A DNA stretch of 64,000 nucleotides from Sipunculus nudus. Lineage: Eukaryota; Annelida; Sipuncula; Golfingiida; Sipunculidae. Position numbers and translations under genes: made by a program. The stretch spans positions 83,662,142 to 83,726,141 of the forward strand of contig CM049306.1 in NCBI GenBank assembly GCA_026874595.1, written 5' to 3'. The notes below the pieces were generated by a model. It had not been told where the DNA came from. It saw only the letters and a program-made list of their open reading frames with translations, and did not search any database. Shown piece by piece: positions 11,881 through 23,570 of the stretch; the first letter of the stretch is position 1, and the number at the start of each line of letters is the position of its first letter.

Positions 11881-12640
11881 CTATGTACAGAGAACTGCTA
11901 CATACAGTAGATAAATGGTCATATTCCCTATGGGTCAGTACCTACATTAACCTTGGCTCCAAGCCTTGCTGTTAAGTGATTTTTCATAAAACTAATGTTG
12001 CTACAGCCTGTTGGCAGCCTGCAGATTTACAGGGTACCATTCTCCGAGTGACTATTAGTCACAAATCAACTTGCAAATGTTGTCTTAGTCACTGGGCCAA
12101 AATACAGTGTTAGCATTCATGGCTAGGGTATACAGACATGCCAAGTGATTTCTCACATCACTGCATCTTGGAATCTTTGAAACCCAATACAGATATATCT
12201 ATAACCATGAAACAGATGAGTATGTGAACATGTTCTGGTTCAGTTGATTTAAAAGCAACAACCATCAGCTTACTTCTAGTCTCTAGGAAGTAAGCTTAAT
12301 TAAAATATAATTATTAAAAATAAATTATAAATATTAAATTTTGTAGTGATTTATGATGAATGATAAAAGACACTGCTAACTCTTCACTGCTTCCTACCAG
12401 TCAAAATCAATAAGCACTAGCTGCCTGTCCTTTGGTGAAAGATATGCAAGGAAATCATTAGTTAACTGTTGAGACTTTGTATAATATACCTCAGAATCAG
12501 GTTGAAATACTGAAGAATGCAATATATTAATGCTCTTCAAGTTCAAGGAATGCACAATAATGAGGCAAAGTATTTCAAGTATAAACATCTCATGTCTTGA
12601 TCACCTTGATATTGGCTGTCAAGCATACCCTTATTAAAGG
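11881..12640. other. no recognisable feature
   Basis: AT-rich sequence including a very AT-rich stretch near 12296-12345. No gene supported. Confidence 0.45.
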
Positions 12641-12985
12641 AGTAGGGCAAAAGTAAGATTGAAATTACAGAAAGGGTAGGACAAAAGTAGGAAAACTGAG
12701 GGGAAAAACAGGACAAAAGTAGGAAAACTGAAGGGAAAAATAGGACAAAAGTAGGAAAACTGAAGGGAAAAAAGAACAAAAGTAGATTTATATACAGAAA
12801 AAAGGTAACAAATTAGGAAAAATGAAGAAAAAGTGGGACAAAAGTATGATTGAATAAAGAGAAAAAAAAAATAAGACAAAATAGGGAAATTTAAGGAAAA
12901 AGTAGGAAAAAAAGTAGGATCGAATATACAGTAAAAAGTAGGACAAAAGTAGGAAAACTGCATGAAGGTAGAAGGAGAACAAAAG
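12641..12985. repeat. purine-rich 32-bp minisatellite
   Basis: AGGACAAAAGTAGGAAAACT recurs at 12678, 12710 and 12742, a 32-bp period, then decays through GGACAAAAGTA variants to about 12985. The plus strand is almost pure A/G, so the minus strand gives Phe/Tyr/Ser/Cys-rich ORFs (up to 130 codons) that are artefacts of the repeat. Confidence 0.9.
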
Positions 12986-13374
12986 TATATGACAGAAACC
13001 ACACCCATAGTGAAATTCATGCTCATTCTCTATAAAAGAATGTGAAATCTAAAGAAGTGATATTATTGATAATTTAAACAGTTTTCTGAACTGTTTACTT
13101 ATAAGATGAAAAGAACAATTTCACAACAATTCATAGGAACTCAGAGATGAATGTCACAAAGCAAAACATTTAAGTGGGGATTTATTTTGAAGGATCAAAA
13201 AGGAAAGAAAGGAAGAAAAGTAGGGTCACTTGATAGCTTGTAAATAATACACAGAAAAAATATCCTGATAATCCCCTGATCGTGCTTCACTTATTAAATC
13301 AGTAGGTAAATTTAGATATCTCTGCATATACAACAGATGTTGTCAGTATATATATATAATGTTCTATGGTATGA
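12986..13374. other. no recognisable feature
   Basis: A/T-rich, with a short (TA)n run near 13348-13357. Confidence 0.45.
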
Positions 13375-13376
13375 TA

Positions 13377-13714
13377 AGGCCAAAAAAAAAAAAGGTATGG
13401 TTCTCAGGCACTTTTTTTCAGAAATCAATGCGGGCGGGCGCTTTTTTTATTTTAAATTTTTTGGTATGTTTCGATAAAAATGTCAAATGATAAGGGAAAA
13501 GCATGAAAATAACAGTTTTATTTTGCTGAATAAGTAAAAGCACTACAAAACAAAGGAAATTGTATGGTTTTATCTTCTTGAAAGAAATCTCGGAGCGGCA
13601 GCAGCTCAATATTGAAAAGTTTTTATTGAAAATCAAAATAAAAATTTTTGATGCGGGGGTTTAAAATTGATGTGGGCGGTGCCTGAGAACCATAACTTTA
13701 ATTTTTTTTTGCCT
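13377..13714. mobile_element. MITE with TA target duplication (AGGCCAAAAA ends)
   Basis: The left end reads TAAGGCCAAAAAAAAAA followed by GGTATGGTTCTCAGGCAC; the right end is its inverse, GTGCCTGAGAACCATA, then A/T, then GCCTTA. TA flanks both sides (13375-13376 and 13715-13716). The inverted similarity continues inward through a GC-rich GGGCGG patch. About 338 bp, no coding capacity. TA targets point to the Tc1/mariner group. Confidence 0.8.
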
Positions 13715-14854
13715 TATATACATGTTTTTAATATATAGGAGGATACATATACTAGTGAAAGATAAGGAATAATATGCTTATCAAATTACATATGAAATTC
13801 AAAGCAAAACAAACAAAAAACCACAACCTAGCAAATTTGAATAAAATCTACAAAATTGCTGATATTACCAAGTAAATAGTAATTTTCAATTTTTATCTAA
13901 ATTATTTTCAAAACTGTTGTATCTAAATGTACAGAAAAAAGATATAACCACAGGTGTATAATACTGCCCTGGCCCTCAAGTTGAAACTCTAGGACATACC
14001 AGTTCACAGAATGACATTAAAGATGTTGATTAAAATTCTGAAGAAACTCAAAATTTATATTGGTGTTATAAAGAGATAGACAGAGTTAGCTAATGAAATA
14101 AAGCAACAAAAATGAATTCATACATTTTTAGATGTCAACAAACTTTAACTGTCTTTCATGATAGGATTATAAAAAAATTTCATCCTGATTCTTATATTGG
14201 CCAGCTGCAAAGCATGAAACCCTTTGTTCTTTTCTGTTGTAACTGAGGTTTTTGTCAGATTTCCAGCTGATCATTCAATTATTGGGTAACACCCAGTCAG
14301 CAGGGTGTAACTTGCTGCTCCCCGTCTTCTGACACAGGGGCTGCCTTTGATGTAAATTAAAGGCTGTCTGGTGATCACATACCTACATCAACTGACAGGG
14401 CAGAATGTGGTTTACAGGCAATAAAATGACCAAAAAGAAGACCCCATAAACCTGGGTGACATGTGGGTAAAAAGGCTGTATATATTCATAAACCACTTTT
14501 ATACCATATACGAGTTCAGCAAAGTCTACAGATTTTTTACATAACGTGAATAAAAGAATATCAGTGACTAAATAAATCATATCTCTTCAAAAAGGAAATA
14601 TGTTGTGTCCATAAACATCCAATGATAATTATGGTCTCAATACTAAAACCTTTTAATTTCTATGATCAAAATTAAATCAGTAATTAACACTACTTTGATA
14701 ACAATTAAAACAAAAGACCACACCACTGTAAGAATACCAAGAATACCCCATGATCTTTTTAATAACAAAAAAAAAACCAGAAAAGAAATCCCCAAAACAA
14801 CAGATGGTCATAGAAGAGTGATACTGGACAGCTGTACACTAGAAAATGTGGCGC
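13715..14854. other. no supported gene
   Basis: Mostly AT-rich. A GC-richer patch at 14280-14400 contains a short hairpin (TAACACCC and GGGTGTAA, 8-nt loop). ORFs at 14383-14580 and 14662-14934 have no recognisable content. Confidence 0.4.
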
Positions 14855-15325
14855 ACTTGACCGGTCCAGAAAAATGTGGAGCGGGCTACATTTTAACTTG
14901 CATTCACACTGTGCCGGAACAAGTGACCATGTAGAGCACGCTACCCTGTAAAGTTAGACCGCATTGCGCTTGGCCCGGCCTAGAATCTGCATTGCGTTTA
15001 CACGCAAATAAATACTGCAATCTAGCGCGGTCTAGATTAGATTCCCTCTTGCTTGAATGGGTAAATCCCAGTCACATGACCGCCGAGTCTTTCTGGAGTC
15101 TATCTTTATAGCCCGCTCCACTTCTGTTTACACACGTTCCAAGCACAAATGTAGGCCGCGCCTGACTGAGTCTGGCCCGCGCTAGAATCTGGAACCGACT
15201 CAAACCGGTGGTCAAAATGTAGCGCGCTCCAGACCAAAAATCCTCGAAATCTGGCGTGTTTGGGGGACTTGGCGCGCGAAACGATGTAGAGCGCTCCAGA
15301 AAAACGTCTGTAAATGGGGCTATTC
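14855..15325. mobile_element. CpG-rich probable TIR element
   Basis: This 470-bp block is far richer in G+C and CpG than its surroundings (GCGCG and CGCGC words, GGCGCGCGAAACG). Words such as GGTCCAGAAAAA near the left end and CTCCAGAAAAACG near the right, with repeated GTAGCGCGCTCCAGA-like palindromic motifs inside, suggest a small DNA element with complex inverted ends. Boundaries and target duplication are not clear. The 73-codon minus ORF is not convincing. A CpG-island promoter is an alternative, but repeated palindromic words favour an element. Confidence 0.5.
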
Positions 15326-16068
15326 ATAACAGTGTAGCCCTATTTGTCAGAAACTATTACAATGCAACAAAGAGCTACTTACACCCCATGCTTGGCCTCC
15401 ACAAAACATTGAAAACATGCTGACTATCAAACTGGGTACTGTGAAGTTATTTGTATCAGAGGAATGTTATTTAAGTACCTCTTAAGATGCCTGATATTTA
15501 TCTTGAAAGAATACTACTATATAGTCAAGAAAAAAGTTTGCCACCAAATATGTAAATTTATTTCATAGCAAAGGAATCAATTAAATTAGACTTGGAGGCG
15601 TAATCATATATTTCATCAAAAGGAGTAGAAGATTAAAAAGGGCAAAAAGGGACTTTTGATAGAAACATTTTTTGTTAAAAAGCTGATTAACTTTTGTTTT
15701 TAGTATAAAAAGAAAACATCCTTTACTTTGACATGTTGACAGTTATGAAAATTATATCATGTTTCTGATGAACATGCAGGGGACAGCAATTTAATGTTCC
15801 ACTGAAAGAGAAAATGTTATCTGGTAACATGATTTAGAATTTTTTACAAGCAAATGATTTCTATCTTAAAGCCTCACTTTGTAAAAAGAACAACTGTGGT
15901 CATCATAATAAGGTTTGAGGATTTTCCTTAAGACTATTTAACAATTCAGACTAATAGGTTTCATGAAAATACATGTTTTGAACACCTTTGAAATATGCTG
16001 GCTTCTTCTCAGTGATAATTTCTATATCTTTCTAATTTTCAATTCCACCATGTGGTTAGCCCGATTAC
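15326..16068. other. no recognisable feature
   Basis: AT-rich sequence without a supported feature. Confidence 0.45.
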
Positions 16069-16991
16069 GGTCTTAATGAGCGGGGTCTGAATGGCCCTGC
16101 TGCTTTTGAGGGAGGTTCTAATGCACACGGTCTGGATGGGCGTGTGACCTAATTAGGTCTTGATGGGCGTGGGCCATCTGGCAGTGTTGCACTATGTGAA
16201 TGGAGAGGAACGATGGTATCTTTGATATTCCTTCACTTATATCAATAAACAATTCTGAAAATAACAAAAGAGTATGACTGGCCGTGTACGACCATGTAAA
16301 TAGAGATTAGCGTCGGTATTTTTTTACGAACCGTCAGTGATATCATTTAACAATCATGGAAAACAACAAAGCAGTACCGGTTGCCGTGCCTGTCCATGTG
16401 AATTTAGATAAGCGTCGGTATTTTTAAAAACTTTTAGTCATACCTTTAACAAATCGTGAAAATAACAAAGCAGCAGTTTTTAAGGTGCTACATACTTAAC
16501 ACTGGATACGATCGGCCATTGACTTATGGCCAACCGATTGGCATGACACACATGACGGGTGATCTACTTTCCATCAAAAGGAATGCCCGGGAAGATTGCC
16601 GCAAAATCATACTATTTTAAATAATGCCCCCAACCCCTTCAGATATTAAGGAACCATGTATATTTTCCTCATTCTGTCATTTGCCTCTACCGTCAACTTC
16701 ACTCTGCACTGAACCATTAATGTTATTACAGCACTAATCACATAAACGGGTTTACAAAGATGACAAGGGTCCTTTGATCACAAACCATGAGAGACGCAAA
16801 CGTTTCTCTATTTATATAAGTATTATATATCTTAATATCTGAAAGGGGTGGGGGCATTATTTCACAAAGTGCAACACGGCCAGACGGCCCATGCCCATCA
16901 AGACCTAATTAGGTCACGCGCCCATCCAGACCGCGCGCATTAGAACCACGCTCAAAAGCAGCACGCCCATTCAGACCCCGCTCATTAAGAC
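16069..16991. mobile_element. fold-back DNA element with ~130-bp inverted arms
   Basis: The left arm (16069-16200) and right arm (16863-16991) are inverted copies: GTCTTAATGAGCGGGGTCTG, the palindrome GACCTAATTAGGTC, TGATGGGCGTG and GTTGCACT recur in mirrored order. The interior has two or three diverged direct copies of TAGCGTCGGTATTTTT with AACAAAGCAG, then a second inverted-repeat element. No transposase. Long arms with internal direct repeats resemble fold-back elements. Confidence 0.8.
16619..16862. mobile_element. nested 244-bp element with 32-bp TIRs
   Basis: AAATAATGCCCCCAACCCCT with AGATATTAAG at 16619-16650 is mirrored at 16831-16862 with only small shifts. It sits directly against the inner edge of the right arm of the surrounding fold-back element, so either a nested insertion or an inner set of inverted repeats of the same element is possible. 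Confidence 0.7.
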
Positions 16992-18419
16992 TGACACCTT
17001 CAGCCAACTGGACAGTCACCAGCAGTACATGTGTTTGTTTGGCCATAATAATTCTTCTATAAATTACTCTGTATTATACATATTAGCTTCATATTTAGAG
17101 CACTGCTAGATTCCTATAACTTTAATTAACTTGGTTTTCATCCTTGTATCTTATTTAGTGGTGCTGCAATTATGATTTAAGTGGATTTTCTGTGTCTGTT
17201 GAAGCTCTAAACTTTGTGATAATCTATATAGTAAGTAATAGCTATATGTTGGTTTGATACCATTTTCTGCTTGTATAATCTTTGGGTCACATGTCATGTG
17301 AATGTAAAGTTTCAGTTACTTTGATAAAGGAGTTTTAGTATAATGTGTCAGTAACATGAAGAAACAGATTTAAGTTAATGGCTGTAATATAATGTAAATG
17401 TATGTATCTTGGCATGATCAGTGTTAATGAGCAGCCCATCAGTGTCACCCTGGGAGTGTCAGGGTCAAGTATAACGATGCTGCCAGATGTCTGGACAGCA
17501 GCAGATTTGAACTGACCACTGAGCGGGACACATCAACTGACCATCATGCTGTATACATGTGTTTACTGAATACACCTTAGTCTCTACCACTGAGGAATTG
17601 TTTTTTGTATTTTGCTAGTTTCCCCACAAACACAAGATCCTGAGAGCGCTACAACATTATCATACTGACATAAAACAAATGGCTTATTGCAAGAAATTCT
17701 TTTATTACATCATTGTAAAAGGAAAACTAATGTTGAAGTCAATGTCAAAGGTAGTAACAGGCCCATTTTTCAGCACCATCAAAAAATATCTTGCAGCTGG
17801 CTAAAACATGTTTCATCTGGCTTTAAAAAAATAACTAACACTGCACATGCATGAGAAATAGGATTGCTGTGTTACAGCAAGAGTAAATGGGGACAGTCAC
17901 TATTTTTTTTTACAAAGACAACTTTTTCAGGTAAAAGATCAGCACTGCAGCTTAGTATATTGAGGAAACCTGGTAGGCCAATCATATTATTTTACTTAGT
18001 GGTAATCAGTTTTTGGGTGACAGTATTCTTTGTGGTGCCCTTGGAAAAACCTTGCCTCCCAGACATTTTACTAAAGATTAGCTCCGAGCTTCCAAAGATG
18101 TAATTCCGTAATTGGATTGTATCTTCAGAAACAGCCCACAATCTGTGTAAATAATGTTGACCTTTGAGAGCCACCTCTGGTGTGGAGGGAGTAAACATCA
18201 CATCCTGCCTACTTAGATCTTGTTAATTAAAAAAAAATTATAATAGAATGACATCATTAAACCTTAACACCCCTCAAAAAAAAGGTTACAAAAACACAAG
18301 TCTACAAATCAAGAAAAAATACTAGAATGGCTTGTTTTCCCACTTGCAAAACAGATGTCCAAATTTGAGGACAATATGTGAATAACTTCCAACAGGCTTC
18401 ACAATAACTATTGATTTTT
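16992..18419. other. no supported gene
   Basis: AT-rich, no repeats recognised. ORFs at 17864-18103 and 17992-18201 overlap on opposite strands and have no recognisable domain. Confidence 0.4.
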
Positions 18420-19215
18420 AGCAGATTTGACTTTGAAGATCGAGGTCAAGGTCACTGGCTTTAGAACTCAGATTTAGTATGAACCATTCGTGTGTAAATT
18501 TTCAGCAGAAAATATGCAGCTCTTAAAATTGTGTTAAAATTGTGTTCATAATATAACCCAAAATATTTTTCATTTTGGCAGATCTGACCTTGAAGATGAA
18601 GGTCAAGGTCACCAGTTTTCAAACTCCTTTGAGAACATAGTAGGGACAATTGGTATACTAAGTTTGAGGACAAAATGTGGAATACTTCAAAAGTTATGGG
18701 CTTTACAACAATTTTACATTTTTGCAAATTTGACCTTGAAGCTGAAGGCCAAGGTCACCTGGTATCAAACTCATCTAAGATTTTGGTAGGAATCATTACT
18801 TTGTCAATTTTTTTAGGACAATATGCTACTCTTCAAAAGTTATCATGTTCACATGTTGAAGATGAAGGTCAAGGTCACCAGGTTTCAAACTGTTCTGAGA
18901 TTTTGGTGGGAACAATCAGTGTTTCAAGTTTGGAAGTAAAATATGCAGCCCTTCAACAGTTGTCACGTTCACATTATATTTTACAAAATTTTAACATTTT
19001 GGCAGATTTGACCTTGAAGATGAAGGTCAAGGTAACCAAGTTTCAAACTTGTTCGAGATTTTGGTAGGAACTATCAGTATTTTAAATTTTGAAGGAAAAT
19101 ATGCAGCTGTTCAAAAGTTATTGCTTCACAAGATATCCCAGAGACAACTGACAACGACAGATGATGACGGCAGTGAAAACAAAATGTCTCGGGGGGGGGG
19201 AAGACATAATAAACT
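18420..19215 (+). repeat. AGGTCAAGGTCACC tandem repeat, ~145-155-bp units
   Basis: Five diverged units carry TTTGACCTTGAAGATGAAGG followed by TCAAGGTCACC, near 18430, 18590, 18735, 18855 and 19012. Between them are GTAGGGACAATTGGTAT-like and GTTTGAGGACAAAATATGCA-like segments. The array ends with GACAACTGACAACGACAG, ATGATGACGG and a G10 run at 19191-19200. Related sequence occurs at 45.3-45.9 and 59.3-61.5 kb. ORFs here are repeat by-products. Confidence 0.85.
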
Positions 19216-19899
19216 CTATTTTGCTTCAGCAGACTCATCTGTATAGCATTATATCACATAAATGTATGATCAACAAAAACTACTCAACTACAAAAAAATC
19301 AATACAATAAAGATATTCAAGTCTGCAGTACAAAGGAAATAATTATGAACAATAGGAATATTAAATACAGATATCCTGTGGGTGCACTAAATCACACCTC
19401 CTGTGAAAATCACAAAAAATGCTGTCTTTCTATGTGTGTCTATGAGTAAAAAGTTGCTCACATGATTTTTTAACTGTCCTGTTTCCATGCATGTCTCTGT
19501 ATGTGTGAGTACATGGTCTGAACAGGACTACTATACTATGCCTGACAATAATTTTTAAATACATCACTTATTATCACATAATTTTTCTCATTCAGCAGAT
19601 TGTATCAGGAAGAAACGTTATGATCAAGCCATTTAAAGAAAATAGAGTTAATAAATAATAAATCTAAATCATCAAAGGTAAATTTGGTATTCCAATCATA
19701 AAATGTGCCATGACAATGCTGAAAAGCACTGTCTGGCATGATCTCATTTAGTGAAATAAAGACCTTTTTAAATACACAGCTGCTGTATAGTGAGAAAATG
19801 ACATGAAAATATTGACCCAACATAATCAGATTATCTACAGAAAACACATATTCACCAAGCCTCATTAAGGCTGTCCCTGCAGTCTGAACAAGTGAAAGT
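19216..19899. other. no recognisable feature
   Basis: AT-rich; an 86-codon minus ORF at 19605-19865 lacks recognisable content. Confidence 0.4.
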
Positions 19900-20300
19900 G
19901 TGCCATTACGGCGGGGGATCTCACAAAGAGGCTGCTGCCATATTACTAAACCCCCTGTATAAGTATCTGAGGCTAATTTTGATGTCTGAAGGGGATCTTA
20001 AAGTGTCTGGCGATAAGAAAGGCTGTCCCAATTATCTGGCCGCGGGCCTGTCATGGCACATATAATTGGTTTGACAGCACCAGGACGCAATTTCCAGGTG
20101 TCTGATCAGGAGGTGTCCTGCTGCACATTTAAATAGTGTGCTCAATCTCTGGTTGTATTGTGCATTGTAACAGTTGCTGCACTGTGCAATCAGACATTTG
20201 ATACATGATTGTGCTCATTGCCAAGGGCTGGATTAGTTTTTACAACCAAGAACAGGGGGCAGCAGGTGTATGACTCTTCCCTAAATCTGCATTGCAATTT
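19900..20300. promoter_or_regulatory. possible conserved noncoding block
   Basis: This stretch is less AT-biased than its flanks, lacks repeats and ORFs, and clusters short words resembling factor sites: CGATAAGAAAGG (GATA-like), ATAATTGGTTTGACAGC (homeodomain TAATTG next to TGACAG), CCTGTCATGGC, TCTGATCAGG and two CAGGTG-type E-boxes. This is only pattern-level evidence; factor words arise often by chance. Confidence 0.25.
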
Positions 20301-23300
20301 GCATTAACATGACTTCTTGTAGAACTTTTCAACAATATTATGGAATAAAATATATATATATTTATGATTTATCAGAGGAAGCAGCAAGAAATCCCTTACT
20401 TGCGAGTAGATCCAAGCAATCCAATAATTACTCTGAGCTTACAGGCAATAGCTTTTCATATACATGCATTGCAGAAAACACCTGTGAATTTCCTGTTGTG
20501 ACCAAGTGACTGGCTGTGAAATAAGTTTATAATAGCAGACTGATCCTGCCCTTTTAAATTAGGCCAAAATGGTCCAAATGGGAGATTTTGATTTTTTTAC
20601 TGGATTAGACGCATAATTTTGCCAGCTTGCCTAAAAGTACACAATATGTTCAACACAAAATTTGGTCCATTTATATATACCTTAAAAAATTATACATTCA
20701 TACATTTATACATTTATACACAGAAGACACAAAAAGGTTCAAAATATAATATCCCCCACCATATTTCCCCATCAATGTGATATTCATAAATTCATAGTCC
20801 CAATATACAAGCACTTGAAAAACAGATGAAACAAAAACAATTTTAAATGTTTGTCTTCAAACTAATTAATAAAAACATATTTGAACAATTTCTGCCATTA
20901 TTACTGAGAAATTTACAACTTACCTTCACTTACCAAACATCCATACCACCCTACATCACCTAAGTTTTTCTGCCATCACATATTGTTAGTGGAAACATTT
21001 GGGAAAGTGTCAAGGTAACTAGCTTTGAGTAGCTTGAACTCAATCCTATTATGTATTATGTGATGTATATGTGCATATTCAGTATCAATAAAATATCTCA
21101 AACAAACCATAAAAATTGTTTTAGGGCATCTTTGCAGCAAATGGAAGCAGCAAATCGGAAGAACAGTCAATTTTTTGTATGGCCTGATGTGAACATACTT
21201 AAAATATTATACCCCCGACCCAACCTCTCTATCATAAAAGACAAGATCTATATGCACAGTATTTTTAATCAGTTTGAAAAATATATATATATATATTTGA
21301 TAAACTAACTGCACAAAATGATTGAAGGTGATAAGTCTATACTTCAGAGTGGATGGCGAAGTAATAAGGGTTGTACCGGCATGGTGCATGGGGAAATAAA
21401 CTATCCTGGTTCTGCATATTTTCATCCTGAAAATAATTACCTGAAACTTCACTTAAAAATATATAAATTAAAAGTGTTGTCTGAGCCTGCAAGGATGCCT
21501 CTGCCTGGAATACCTAATCAAACTTGATCTCCAGTGTCTTAAGTGATTCAGTGACATATGGTTGACAGATGAGCTCCAGAGCAAGGACCACCCTTAACGC
21601 TAATGAACTGTCCCAGCCTTCAGGGGGAAGGAAAAAAAAATTTACAGCAAAAGAAATTTGCTGTATCACTAGTATAGATTCCTATGAATTAAAAATACAG
21701 GGGGACCTGTCTGAAATACCACATCTCCGTTAAGGCCAGCAGTGTTTTAAGATCACCCTTGAGTGAACTAAAAGCATCCACTCTGGTTTATAATTGACCT
21801 TTCAAATGAGATCACCTGTGAATTAATTAGTGAATCCCATGGGTGGTCTTATTACACAGGTTTCACTGTATATAATGGTGAGTACATGTATAATTTAAAA
21901 AGATTATTTCTTGGGTGCTACACAAAACCAAAACTTTATGAGTAAAGTTGCTAACTGAAAAACAAAATTATTCCCAATGGAAGAATATAATTAATGGGTC
22001 ACCACCTATGAGAGCTAGGTATTACAAGTTTATATATTAACCCTAACAACAATATATACTTGCTAAAGCTTGCAGCCATGAAAACAGATCAGTGTAGGTG
22101 TTTTTAAGTGGGGAGGGTGGGTCATAATTTTTTAGCAAAGGCTGTCAAAACTTTTTCAGTGAAAAAAAAAAAAAATACCTTGATAAGCCACTGATATAAA
22201 TTTGAAAGAATTCTATATCAAGTTCCCCTTTCATTTATCATGTATTCTAGTCATATATCTACTGATTTCCACATGCCAACTAAACACAGCTTAATTGATA
22301 CGTCTATATGGCAAACTCATCTTAGTTACATAGCTGTCATATTATAACGGTTGTTAATCTTTATCAGAAGACTTTAAGGTAATAAAATAACATTTAATCA
22401 TTCAAGTCTCAAACTAACCAAGACAGGCACCGATAAATCTGTCAGACCGGAAACAAAAAATAATCAAAATGTAAACATTATGGGCAGGAACGGTTCCATA
22501 CGTCTAGTTGTAAACACACCATCCATCAAATGCTCACATAAACTGTCATCAAAATATAACATGCATGAGATTCAAGAAGACTCAAGCTGCCAGAGTATCA
22601 TGATCTGTTGTATAATAACCAGGTGCGACATGGATTACTGGAAGTATGATTGACTGATTATTACAAATACCTGATAATGCCATTGCTGCCATTTTGCAAA
22701 AGCAAATATTTGTCATCATAACAAAAAGTGCCATTTCTTAGCTTCATGTAAAAGACTGACATCAGCAAAAAGGAGAACTTGTCTTGAGGAATAAAAAATG
22801 GGGAAAAGAATCACCAACAATGGAAAAACAAGTTATCCTTAACTTTTACTCCATTATTTATTCATAATATAATGAACTAACATATTCCAGGAACAGGTTG
22901 AATATTTATTTGGTAGTTTTAGCTAGTTTTGCTTAAGCATGTGCAATCTGTTTAATATTATGGATTGTTCCTTTCATTAGAGGATGACAGTCAATAAGAG
23001 TCCAATCTGGCAGTTGCTGAGGTTCAGTATACTTCAGTGTTCTTCAATTTCCCTTCATTAAACCTGCAGAAACTAAATCCAGGAAAACATTAATATTATT
23101 CTTTATAAATTATAATATCATAATTTGAGAGAATATTTTAGAGATCTGTAATGTTTCAATGAAGGTTTGACATATTGCATATAATTAAGTTATCTTTACA
23201 TTACTATAAAAGGACTAATATATATACTTATGTAAAATGCTTCATATTTACACATGATTTATAATGATCTCACCAGGTACACAAATCTATAAATGAATTA

Positions 23301-23501
23301 ATAACTTGATGGATCATTTTGTTGAGGGAAGGACAATATCTTTTAGATTAAATCTACCAATTAGGAAAAAAGAAACACATCTAATGAGTGCAACTTCTTT
23401 TTCATAATAGATAGAAAATACAAAACATCTAGTGATATATATAATACCAACCCATGATTTTCAGGTAACATAAAGTATCAATTACTGTTCATAAATAGAA
23501 G
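20301..23501. other. no supported gene
   Basis: AT-rich. Contains small TA runs near 20350 and 21283-21296, a repeated CATTTATA tract near 20690-20720, and ORFs at 20309-20509, 20976-21527 that overlap on both strands without recognisable domains. Confidence 0.4.
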
Positions 23502-23570
23502 TGTGCTCTGAGAGCACAGACTTCCACCAAGGCAGCTCATTACGCCACTGTAACATTGTCAGAAATGCAA
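23502..23570 (+). repeat. dispersed repeat, partner of 11.8 kb copy
   Basis: Begins with TGTGCTCTGAGAGCACAGAC, itself an almost perfect palindrome around CTCTGAGAG, and ends with ACATTGTCAGAAATGC. It matches 11814-11880 in inverse orientation. Confidence 0.75.

Noticed and set aside
12634-13026. 130-codon Phe/Tyr-rich minus ORF as a membrane protein
   Set aside because: Direct consequence of an A/G-rich 32-bp minisatellite; three overlapping frames give the same kind of peptide.
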